Below the pieces are notes generated by a model. That model did no database searches, was not told the origin of the DNA, and saw nothing but the letters and a program-made list of their open reading frames with translations. A program made the translations under genes and the position numbers. From an uncultured Dialister sp. (GTDB lineage: Bacteria; Bacillota; Negativicutes; Veillonellales; Dialisteraceae), in the NCBI GenBank assembly GCA_900759415.1, contig CAAEVC010000118.1:1-11479 (forward strand): a DNA stretch of 11,479 nucleotides. The letters run 5' to 3'. Shown here one piece after another: positions 1 to 5,157 of the stretch (positions within the stretch are counted from its first letter, which is position 1; each line of letters starts with the position of its first letter).

Positions 1-103
1 GGGGAGACGCTGTTGTTTGGGGAGAACTTCATAAAACTGATTTTGATATTAGTTTTTACTGGGACTAAAAACACACTTTTTGTCCTATAACCCACAAAAT
101 ATA

Positions 104-144
104 AAAAGACCATGTCGGCATGGGATGTGCCAACATGGTCTTTT
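104..144. terminator. Bidirectional intrinsic terminator closing the rhodanese operon
   Basis: A 17-bp stem (104-120 with 128-144) has one C/A mismatch and a 7-nt loop. The stem begins with AAAAGACCATGT and ends with the complementary ACATGGTCTTTT. Read on the minus strand it is followed by TTTTTATATTTTG, so it should stop transcription of the zinc-ribbon/rhodanese operon. The A-rich 5' arm and T-rich 3' arm mean it can also work for plus-strand transcripts entering from the left edge. Confidence 0.85.
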
Positions 145-152
145 CTTTTATT

Positions 153-169
153 CGCCGGCAAGGCCGGCG
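153..169. repeat. Short GC-rich inverted repeat
   Basis: CGCCGGC at 153-159 and GCCGGCG at 163-169 form a perfect 7-bp stem with a 3-nt loop. It lies between the rhodanese stop codon and the terminator at 104-144. It has no T-tract on either strand, so it is not a terminator by itself. It could protect the mRNA 3' end or cause a pause. Confidence 0.5.
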
Positions 170-171
170 TC

Positions 172-185
172 CTTTGCTCATAGCT
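172..185. repeat. Two copies of a degenerate 7-bp unit (CTTTGCT CATAGCT)
   Basis: Immediately 3' of the rhodanese stop codon, the plus strand reads CTTTGCT then CATAGCT. This matches the phase and consensus (CANNRCT-like) of the longer heptad tract at 3994-4021 and, on the opposite strand, the tract at 7290-7310. Two units alone could be chance. The support comes from recurrence at three gene ends in one window. Confidence 0.3.
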
Positions 186-189
186 CTCC

Positions 190-567
190 TTACTTTGTTA
201 CTTCATAGGGCCAGTCCAGAATGCCGCCCATGTCTCTTACATCTTTATATCCCAGGTCGATAAGTTTCATGGCTGCCTTTCTGCTTCGTACGCCGGAGCG
301 GCAGTAAACGATGACCGGTGCGTCTTTGTCGGTCAGCTTTTCTGTCACCCGTTCATCAATGGTGCCAAGAGGGATGAGGATGGCAGAGGGGATATGGCCT
401 TCTTCATATTCAGAAGGTTCCCGCACGTCTACGAGGGTGATCTTCTTTTCAATCATATCCTTTCCTTCCTGAGGGGTGATTTTGTGATATCCTTCAGCAG
501 CAGAAGCACAGGATGTGAAGACGAAGGGAATGAAAATAGCAAGACAGAGTATAAGTAAACGGGACAT
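190..567 (-). CDS. Secreted, probably lipid-anchored, single-domain rhodanese
   Basis: This 125-residue protein has an N-terminal hydrophobic signal (residues 4-19) ending in Phe-Thr-Ser-Cys, a plausible lipobox with Cys20 as the lipidated residue. Phe at -3 is less usual, and ordinary signal peptidase cleavage near Ala23-Ala24 is the alternative. One rhodanese domain follows: VDVREPSEYEEGHIPSA (46-62) is the family's first signature. The active-site loop is CRSGVRS, with Cys89 as the catalytic persulfide carrier. MGGILDWPYE near the C terminus is the usual closing motif. Rhodaneses carry sulfane sulfur or act in thiol redox chemistry, and this one should act outside the cytoplasm. The substrate is unknown. 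It lies 11 nt after the zinc-ribbon gene, and its strong ribosome binding site (AAGGAGGTC, 572-580) overlaps that gene's stop codon, so the two are probably cotranscribed. Confidence 0.88.
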   Translation of the reverse strand: MSRLLILCLAIFIPFVFTSCASAAEGYHKITPQEGKDMIEKKITLVDVREPSEYEEGHIPSAILIPLGTIDERVTEKLTDKDAPVIVYCRSGVRSRKAAMKLIDLGYKDVRDMGGILDWPYEVTK

Positions 568-578
568 GATAGACCTCC

Positions 579-1241
579 TTAAGAATGGAATGAAAAGAAT
601 TTTTTGATTTTCTGCCAGAAGCTCTGGACTTTTGAAATCTGGACCGGCTTCTTAGGTGCCTGAGCTTTCTGCACCTGACGGACAAGGTCTCTATGCCTGT
701 CGGCGGTCCTTGTGACGATCCTTGGGGGCGGAGTGAAGGATTTCTCCTTGTCCTTCATGGCTGATGGACTGATGGAAGGAAGAGAGGCTCGGACGGCTCG
801 GAGGGTGCGTTTCTGATGGCTCCGGTCCACTGTCTTAAAGGCCGTCTCTTCTCTCTTTGCCGGCGTGGGAGTAAAGGATGGTTCCTTCTTCTCTACAATT
901 TCTCCGCTCTTCAGATCAAAATGGGCAAAACCTGCTCTGGCGCTGAAAGGATTATCGCCGAAAGGAGAGGGGGAAGGTGCTGTATCCTTTTCAGCGGAAA
1001 GGATATTCTTCTTCGCCACTTCTCTTTTCATCTGGTTCATGAGCCGGTTCTTTGTCCGGCTGTCAAAAGCCGGTTCTTCGGCTGCCCAGAATCCGGACTG
1101 CTGAATCTTTCTCTTATCCAGATCATAGGAAATCCTGGCACCGCAGTGGTTGCACCGGATGGTGCCTTTCCGTTTCTTTACATCCAGATCAAAAAGGGTA
1201 AGTTTCTGCCCGCATGTATGGCAGACTAAGGTAAATGCCAT
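579..1241 (-). CDS. N-terminal zinc-ribbon protein with low-complexity linker and amphipathic C terminus
   Basis: This 220-residue protein has two CxxC knuckles at Cys7/Cys10 and Cys30/Cys33, which is a classic zinc-ribbon spacing. The ribbon ends near residue 45. Residues about 50-200 are rich in Pro, Ser, Thr, Lys and Arg and look disordered. The last 15 residues contain FWQKIKKFFSF, which alternates hydrophobic and basic residues and could bind a membrane surface. I do not recognise a functional family beyond the ribbon; proteins of this layout may bind nucleic acid or act as regulators. The start is supported by AAGGAGG just upstream (complement of about 1246-1252) and by an extended -10 promoter at 1305-1313. 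It is the first gene of a two-gene operon with the rhodanese. Confidence 0.75.
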   Translation of the reverse strand: MAFTLVCHTCGQKLTLFDLDVKKRKGTIRCNHCGARISYDLDKRKIQQSGFWAAEEPAFDSRTKNRLMNQMKREVAKKNILSAEKDTAPSPSPFGDNPFSARAGFAHFDLKSGEIVEKKEPSFTPTPAKREETAFKTVDRSHQKRTLRAVRASLPSISPSAMKDKEKSFTPPPRIVTRTADRHRDLVRQVQKAQAPKKPVQISKVQSFWQKIKKFFSFHS

Positions 1242-1261
1242 TATGGCCTCCTTCTATTTCT

Positions 1262-1303
1262 CAGTATGAGAAATCCTGCAGATGCAGGAAAGTATTCTCA
1301 CTG
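1262..1303. promoter_or_regulatory. Large interrupted dyad at the transcription start of the zinc-ribbon operon
   Basis: Nested inverted repeats are present: TCCTGCA (1274-1280) with TGCAGGA (1283-1289), TGAGAA (1267-1272) with TTCTCA (1295-1300), and CAG (1262-1264) with CTG (1301-1303). The dyad lies directly downstream of the minus-strand -10 at 1305-1310, so it covers the expected +1 and the 5' end of that mRNA. It could be an operator or a 5' stem-loop that stabilises the transcript. The sequence does not decide between them. Confidence 0.5.
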
Positions 1304-1304
1304 T

Positions 1305-1313
1305 ATTTTAGCA
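1305..1313 (-). promoter_or_regulatory. Extended -10 promoter (TGCTAAAAT) for the zinc-ribbon/rhodanese operon
   Basis: On the minus strand TGC precedes TAAAAT (1310 down to 1305), fitting TG-N-TATAAT. No clear TTGACA-like -35 is found at 16-18 bp. The start codon at 1241 is about 64 nt downstream, leaving room for the 1262-1303 dyad. Confidence 0.55.
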
Positions 1314-1338
1314 TATGTACACGGAGAATCGCTATTTG

Positions 1339-1347
1339 TGGTAAAAT
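1339..1347 (+). promoter_or_regulatory. Extended -10 promoter (TGGTAAAAT) for the thioesterase-racemase operon
   Basis: TG-G-TAAAAT lies 20 nt before the ATG at 1368. The predicted transcription start near 1354 gives a leader of only about 14 nt, just enough for the GGAGGT at 1357-1362. No good -35 is visible. It is divergent from the promoter at 1305-1313. Confidence 0.55.
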
Positions 1348-1367
1348 AAAACGTATGGAGGTTAACC

Positions 1368-1784
1368 ATGTTTGTTTATAAAAGAAAAGTAACATTTTAT
1401 GAAACTGACGGGATGCAGGTAGTCCATCATGCCAATTATCTCCGGTATTTCGAAGAGGCAAGAGTGGAATACTTCCGTCAGGGCGGAATTGATCTGAATG
1501 AGCTCATGGCTGAAGGCATTGTATTTCCCATCGTGGAAGTAGAGGTGAAATACCATCAGAGCGCCCATTTTGATGAAATCCTTGAAATCAGGACATACAT
1601 CCGCCGTCTTGACCGGGCAAGGACAGAATTTGAATATGAAGTATATTCAGAAAAAACGGGCGAACTTTTGACCACCGGCCGTACGGTGAACACATACACC
1701 GATATGAAGAGCGGCCGCATCGTCCGGGTGCCGAAGGAAAAAATCGAAAAGCTCATGGATCTTTCAAAAGGGGATCGAGATTAA
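1368..1784 (+). CDS. YbgC/4-hydroxybenzoyl-CoA thioesterase-type hotdog acyl-CoA thioesterase
   Basis: This 138-residue protein is the usual length for one hotdog domain of the YbgC/4HBT family. The N-terminal motif YETDGMQVVHHANYLRYFEEAR (first residue Tyr11) has Asp14 in the place of the catalytic Asp that attacks or activates water at the thioester, followed by the conserved His-x-Asn-Tyr and Glu-Ala-Arg positions. Family members hydrolyse short acyl-CoA or acyl-ACP thioesters in the cytoplasm; the substrate here cannot be read from sequence. The start has GGAGGT five nt upstream. The stop codon overlaps the next start in TAATG, so translation of the racemase is probably coupled. It is first in a four-gene operon, not in a tol-pal cluster as in proteobacteria. 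Confidence 0.9.
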   Translation: MFVYKRKVTFYETDGMQVVHHANYLRYFEEARVEYFRQGGIDLNELMAEGIVFPIVEVEVKYHQSAHFDEILEIRTYIRRLDRARTEFEYEVYSEKTGELLTTGRTVNTYTDMKSGRIVRVPKEKIEKLMDLSKGDRD

Positions 1785-2557
1785 TGGACAACAGACCGAT
1801 TGGTATCATGGATTCCGGTGTCGGAGGACTGACAGTAGCAAGGGTGCTTCATGAAAGGTACCCGAAGGAAGGCATCGTCTTTCTTGGCGACAGCCTTCGG
1901 AATCCTTACGGTGAAAGAACGGCAGAAGAAATTACAAAATTTTCAGAGGCCATCAAATCCTTCCTGCTTTCTAAGAATGTGAAGATGGTCATCATCGCCT
2001 GTAATACCATTTCTTTCAATGTGCCTCCTTCTTTTACAGAAGACCGTGTACCAGTCGTGAAGATGAGTACGGATATTACCCTGCCGGAAGACGCAGAGAA
2101 GATCGCAGTCTTTGCCACTCCCGCTTCAATCCGCACCCATGCCCACAAAAAAGCACTGGAAAAGAAATACGGGGACCGGAAGTTCATTGAAGTGCCCTGT
2201 GAAGGGATAGCCGCTGCCATTGAACAGCAAAAGGGAGAAAAAGTGATTTCTGCCCTTGTAGAAAAGGCTGTAAAGGAGTATCATGCATTAGGTGCAGATG
2301 CCGGATATTGGGCATGTACCCATTATCCTCTGGCGCCGGAAGCCTTTTCCAGCGTACTACCCGGGATTCCTTTCATAGATCCTGCTCTTCCCACTGTAGA
2401 GAAGGGAATGGATATTTTAAAGAAGAAGGATGAACTTTCTGAGGAAGAAGGAGAGCTCCATTTCTATTTCACCGATGGAATAGAACATGCTCGCCCTCTG
2501 GTGCAGAGCCTTTTTGGTCCGGTGATTGTGGAAAAAACAAATCTTATAGGAGTGTGA
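1784..2557 (+). CDS. murI: Glutamate racemase (MurI-type Asp/Glu racemase)
   Basis: This 257-residue protein is near the usual 260-270 for MurI, which interconverts L- and D-glutamate without cofactor to supply peptidoglycan. Visible motifs are DSGVGGLTV (Asp10), GDSLRNPYGERT (35-46), ACNT with catalytic Cys73, and WACTHYP with the second catalytic Cys178 and His180. Both cysteines of the two-base mechanism are present. Deviations are ACNTISF where NACNTAS is usual, and Ala177 where LGCTHYP has Gly, so a racemase paralogue or altered specificity is possible. The start overlaps the thioesterase stop by one base, with only a weak AAGGGGA upstream, which points to translational coupling. The next gene begins 7 nt after the stop. 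Confidence 0.9.
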   Translation: MDNRPIGIMDSGVGGLTVARVLHERYPKEGIVFLGDSLRNPYGERTAEEITKFSEAIKSFLLSKNVKMVIIACNTISFNVPPSFTEDRVPVVKMSTDITLPEDAEKIAVFATPASIRTHAHKKALEKKYGDRKFIEVPCEGIAAAIEQQKGEKVISALVEKAVKEYHALGADAGYWACTHYPLAPEAFSSVLPGIPFIDPALPTVEKGMDILKKKDELSEEEGELHFYFTDGIEHARPLVQSLFGPVIVEKTNLIGV

Positions 2558-2564
2558 GGAGAGA

Positions 2565-3119
2565 ATGTTGTTGTTGCTGAAAATTCTGGCAGCCTTTGTG
2601 CTGCTCATCTGCCTTGGCTTTATGGCGTACTGGGCAGTAGCGGTGATTAAAGGAGACTGTGTCCTCAGGATGCAGAAATCCAGGAAGACTGCGCTGAAAG
2701 TGGTTTCCATGGACCGCCGTCATGTGAAACTTACATTTACCATTCCCATCAAAAACGTAGGGAAACAGCTGGGAACCATTATGGATGCTTTCGTCCGCAT
2801 CTATCTGCCTTTCGAACAGTATGACCAGGCAAAGGTCACCGGACATCTTACTGATTTTGATGTGCCGAGAGATGATGATTACTGGCAGGCTTTCATCCTG
2901 GAACCAGGGAAGGAAAAGAAATTCCTCATTACCCTGGATATGGAAGGAAAAGGGGAAGGCATTTTAAGAGACCTGGAAGATCTGCCGGAATTCGGTATGG
3001 ATATTATTTACCAGGTGGTTGCCAGAAGCGACTATTACTATGCAAAGACTAGAGTGGTCATTACCAGAGAAGAAATGAGAAATGCACTCTATGAATATAC
3101 AACGGAGGCGAGAAAATAA
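2565..3119 (+). CDS. Membrane-anchored protein of unknown function
   Basis: This 184-residue protein has one N-terminal hydrophobic segment (about residues 2-28) with no cysteine lipobox or obvious cleavage site, so it is probably a signal anchor. The remaining ~155 residues would then face outward. They have alternating hydrophobic patterns that suggest a beta-rich domain, with a conserved-looking patch FVRIYLPFEQYD around residues 76-87 and an acidic EGKGEGILRDLEDLPEF segment. I do not recognise the family. AGGAGAGA directly before ATG 2565 overlaps the racemase stop. Its own stop shares TAATG with the next gene, so it is firmly embedded in the operon and likely functions with the racemase and the CofE-like protein. 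Confidence 0.75.
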   Translation: MLLLLKILAAFVLLICLGFMAYWAVAVIKGDCVLRMQKSRKTALKVVSMDRRHVKLTFTIPIKNVGKQLGTIMDAFVRIYLPFEQYDQAKVTGHLTDFDVPRDDDYWQAFILEPGKEKKFLITLDMEGKGEGILRDLEDLPEFGMDIIYQVVARSDYYYAKTRVVITREEMRNALYEYTTEARK

Positions 3120-3832
3120 TGGCAGAACTTGAATTGGTACCGGTTCATACCCGTATTCTCACTCACCACGATCATATTGTTGATGCCATCCTGGAATACG
3201 CCGGCGATAAAATCACAGACCACGATATTGTATGTACAGCAGAATCTGTAGTAGCTATCACTCAGAACCGGTATGTAAGACCGGAAGAACTGAATGTATG
3301 CTGGCAGGCAAGGCTGATGAACCGTTTCGTTCCAGCAGCCGGCTCTATGGCAAGTATTTATGGTATGCAGGCAGCCATGGATGAAGAAGGGAAATGGAAT
3401 ATGCTCTTCTCCTTCGCATTGGGTGCTGTGGCAAAACTTTTCGGAAAGAACGGTGTCTTCTACGCCCGCTGTCGGCAGGCATCTCTTATTGATGATGTCA
3501 CCGGCACCATGCCGCCTTTTGATAAATGTCTGGTATACGGCCCGGCAGATACTGATAATGTATGTGAAAAAATCAGAAAAGCTACTGGTGCCTACGGCGC
3601 TGTCATTGCAGACGTCAATGACCTGAAGAGAGCGGCAGTGCTTGGAAAGAGTAAAGGCCTTAATCCGGAACAGATCGCAAAGATTTTAATCGACAATCCA
3701 TTTGGCAACGACAACCAGAAAACTCCTATCGTCATCATCAAAAACTTCACTGATGTGATGGAAGAAGAAGCCGGAAAGATTGTGCCGGAAGAACCTGAAA
3801 CAGAAAAGAAAGAAGAAACTCAGGAAGACTGA
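3119..3832 (+). CDS. CofE-like protein (F420-0:L-glutamate ligase family)
   Basis: This 237-residue protein matches the layout of the F420_ligase (CofE) family: an N-terminal PVHTRILTHHD segment, DIVCTAESVVAITQNR (36-51), then DVNDLKRAAVLGKSKG starting at Asp165 (compare the family's DxNDLG-x-x-VLG), and KTPIVIIKN near residue 205. Characterised CofE enzymes use GTP to add L-glutamate to coenzyme F420-0 by gamma-linkage. No F420 biosynthesis gene is seen here, and F420 is not a typical cofactor of this kind of organism, so the acceptor is probably different. The last ~25 residues are an unusual Glu-rich, probably disordered tail (EEPETEKKEETQED). It is the last gene of the operon: the start overlaps the upstream stop by one base, GGAGG lies at 3104-3108, and a terminator begins 2 nt after the stop. 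Confidence 0.8.
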   Translation: MAELELVPVHTRILTHHDHIVDAILEYAGDKITDHDIVCTAESVVAITQNRYVRPEELNVCWQARLMNRFVPAAGSMASIYGMQAAMDEEGKWNMLFSFALGAVAKLFGKNGVFYARCRQASLIDDVTGTMPPFDKCLVYGPADTDNVCEKIRKATGAYGAVIADVNDLKRAAVLGKSKGLNPEQIAKILIDNPFGNDNQKTPIVIIKNFTDVMEEEAGKIVPEEPETEKKEETQED

Positions 3833-3833
3833 G

Positions 3834-3867
3834 AAAAAGAGGGGCTGCAAAGGGGCCCTTCTTTTTT
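3834..3867 (+). terminator. Intrinsic terminator of the thioesterase-racemase operon
   Basis: A 13-bp stem including two G-U pairs joins AAAAAGAGGGGCT (3834-3846) to GGCCCTTCTTTTT (3854-3866). It has a 7-nt loop and a T-run ending at 3867. It begins 2 nt after the TGA at 3830-3832. Confidence 0.85.
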
Positions 3868-3924
3868 AATGATAAATATGCTCTAAGTGATGAGAAAGGG
3901 GGGCAAGAGATTCTTCTGAACTGA

Positions 3925-3960
3925 AAAATTCCCCTGAGTCAAATGACTCAGGGGAATTTT
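3925..3960. terminator. Perfect 17-bp palindromic hairpin between convergent genes
   Basis: AAAATTCCCCTGAGTCA (3925-3941) and its exact reverse complement (3944-3960) are separated by AA, with A-runs on the left and T-runs on the right. It works equally for both directions and lies between two convergent gene ends that already have their own terminators. It may be a backup terminator or a mobile palindromic element. Confidence 0.65.
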
Positions 3961-3993
3961 CTGCTGTAGAGCGCATACCCTGGAGGAACTCTG

Positions 3994-4021
3994 CACCTAC
4001 CACTACTCATCGCTCACAGCT
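3994..4021. repeat. Degenerate 7-bp tandem repeat, four units
   Basis: Four consecutive heptads are CACCTAC, CACTACT, CATCGCT and CACAGCT. Each starts with CA and three end in CT. On the minus strand this reads AGCTGTG AGCGATG AGTAGTG GTAGGTG, starting just after the T-tract of the terminator at 4025-4058. Related heptads occur at 172-185 and 7290-7310. Confidence 0.45.
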
Positions 4022-4022
4022 G

Positions 4023-4058
4023 AAAAAAGCGGGGCTGCATACTGGAAGCCCCACTTTT
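4023..4058 (-). terminator. Intrinsic terminator of the 2-hydroxyacid dehydrogenase gene
   Basis: The 12-bp stem (4025-4036 with 4047-4058, one mismatch) pairs AAAAG-GGGGCT with AGCCCC-CTTTT around a 10-nt loop. Read on the minus strand it ends in TTTTTT at 4028-4023. It starts 4 nt after the stop codon at 4063-4065. Confidence 0.85.
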
Positions 4059-4062
4059 CCTG

Positions 4063-5007
4063 TCAGTATCCTTTTTTCTTGTCGATTTCGTTCATCAGTT
4101 TCTTGTCATGGCTGAAGGCGATGAAGTTTTCCTTCAGGAGGAAAGTAAGCTTATCCCAGAAGTCAGGAATCATGGAAGCGATATGAGGAGTCATGATGAC
4201 CTGTTCCATATCCCAGAAGGGGTGGTCAGCAGGAAGCGGTTCTTTGGAGAATACATCCATGCAGGCCCCGGCGATTTTCTTTTCCTGAAGGGCTTTGATC
4301 AGCGCTTCTTCATCTACAATGGAAGCCCTTGCAATATTGATGAAGAGAGCCGATGGTTTCATGGCTGCAAATTTTTCTGCATCAAAGAAGTTTTCTGTAT
4401 CCGGTGTAGACGGAAGGGCAGCAATCACAATATCTGCCTTGGGGAGTACATCCATGATTTCTGCTTCTGTGTATACATGATCTGCAAACATTTCATTGGA
4501 CAGATGTTTCTTCACTGCCAGGATATGAGTTTCAAATACTTTGGCTCTCTGTGCAATGGCTCTTCCGATGCTGCCAAAGCCGACGATAAGGATGGTCTTG
4601 CCGAAGAGAGACTGGCTGCGGGGACGGGACCATTCATGTTTTACCTGATTTCTTACGGTGTCCGGGATTTTTCTGAACCAGGAAAGGAGAAGGGCCATGG
4701 TATGTTCAGAAACTGCCCGGTCATGGACGCCGTGGGAATTGGTGAGAGTGACAGGTCTTTCCATCATGGAAGGGGTGAGGAGTTTTTCCACGCCGTCAGA
4801 AAGGGAGTGGACCCAGCGTACATGGGGCGCTGCCTTGAGGAGAGGTTCTACATCCTGGAAACCCCAGAGGGCGATGGCATCTGCATCACTTACATGAGGG
4901 AGGGCTTCTTTAGGAGATTTGTAAGCTTCTACCACAGAACCGGGAACCGCTTCTTCCAGTTCTTTAATCTTTTCGTCTGATAATTTATTGACTACAACTA
5001 ATTTCAT
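4063..5007 (-). CDS. D-isomer-specific 2-hydroxyacid dehydrogenase
   Basis: This 314-residue cytoplasmic NAD(P)-dependent oxidoreductase interconverts a 2-oxoacid and a D-2-hydroxyacid. It has the split catalytic domain of the family around a Rossmann domain with GFGSIG at 143-148. Active-site residues Arg227 (in NIARAS), Glu256 (DVFSKEP) and His275 (TPHIAS) are all present. After the second Rossmann strand there is AVKKHLS rather than an acidic residue, which may favour NADPH. The substrate (glyoxylate/hydroxypyruvate, phosphoglycerate or another oxoacid) is undecided. The longest ORF starts at 5013, but AAAGGAGGT abuts that ATG with no spacing. The ATG at 5007 is 6 nt from the site and is preferred. 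It is a single-gene unit with its own promoter and terminator. Confidence 0.88.
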   Translation of the reverse strand: MKLVVVNKLSDEKIKELEEAVPGSVVEAYKSPKEALPHVSDADAIALWGFQDVEPLLKAAPHVRWVHSLSDGVEKLLTPSMMERPVTLTNSHGVHDRAVSEHTMALLLSWFRKIPDTVRNQVKHEWSRPRSQSLFGKTILIVGFGSIGRAIAQRAKVFETHILAVKKHLSNEMFADHVYTEAEIMDVLPKADIVIAALPSTPDTENFFDAEKFAAMKPSALFINIARASIVDEEALIKALQEKKIAGACMDVFSKEPLPADHPFWDMEQVIMTPHIASMIPDFWDKLTFLLKENFIAFSHDKKLMNEIDKKKGY

Positions 5008-5013
5008 GGTCAT

Positions 5014-5022
5014 ACCTCCTTT
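5014..5022 (-). promoter_or_regulatory. Ribosome binding site deciding the dehydrogenase start
   Basis: AAAGGAGGT on the minus strand ends at 5014. It directly touches the ATG at 5013-5011 but stands 6 nt before the ATG at 5007-5005, so the second ATG is the likely start. Confidence 0.75.
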
Positions 5023-5046
5023 GTAAATTCAAGGTTATCTATCTAC

Positions 5047-5055
5047 ATTATATCA
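5047..5055 (-). promoter_or_regulatory. Extended -10 promoter (TGATATAAT) for the dehydrogenase
   Basis: A perfect TATAAT (5052 down to 5047) is preceded by TGA on the minus strand. The expected leader is about 30 nt. There is no recognisable -35. Confidence 0.6.
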
Positions 5056-5117
5056 TCATGAAAGGGAAGAGGGGAGAGAAAATCCGGTTTCTTCACTCAT
5101 TTTTCCCCTGTTTCGTA

Positions 5118-5126
5118 TGGTATAAT
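5118..5126 (+). promoter_or_regulatory. Extended -10 promoter (TGGTATAAT) for the YibQ-like/SDR operon
   Basis: A perfect TG-N-TATAAT at 5118-5126. The expected transcription start is near 5133, giving a ~25-nt leader to ATG 5158. The earliest in-frame ATG (5125) lies inside this -10 and therefore upstream of the predicted mRNA start. Confidence 0.65.
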
Positions 5127-5146
5127 GAAGGCATATATTACGTTTC

Positions 5147-5152
5147 AAGGAG
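5147..5152 (+). promoter_or_regulatory. Ribosome binding site fixing the start at 5158
   Basis: AAGGAG lies 5 nt before ATG 5158. No Shine-Dalgarno-like sequence precedes the earlier in-frame ATG at 5125. Confidence 0.8.
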
Positions 5153-5157
5153 ATATC

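Noticed and set aside
43..71. Promoter-like TTGATA with TAAAAA at a 17-bp spacing on the plus strand
   Set aside because: It would transcribe straight into the terminator at 104-144 with no gene between. The -10 is poor and the region is AT-rich, so chance is likely.
62..85. Inverted repeat GGAC-AAAAA/TTTTT-GTCC
   Set aside because: The stem is mostly A-T pairs with a bulge and has no following T-run on either strand. It is too weak to call.
816..1229. 137-codon plus-strand open frame opposite the zinc-ribbon gene
   Set aside because: The minus-strand product has two clean CxxC knuckles, a strong ribosome site and a promoter; the plus-strand product has none of these.
4108..4980. 290-codon plus-strand open frame opposite the 2-hydroxyacid dehydrogenase
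   Set aside because: It is antisense to a gene with all catalytic residues. The product is Phe/Cys/His-rich with no motif, so it is a codon-usage shadow.
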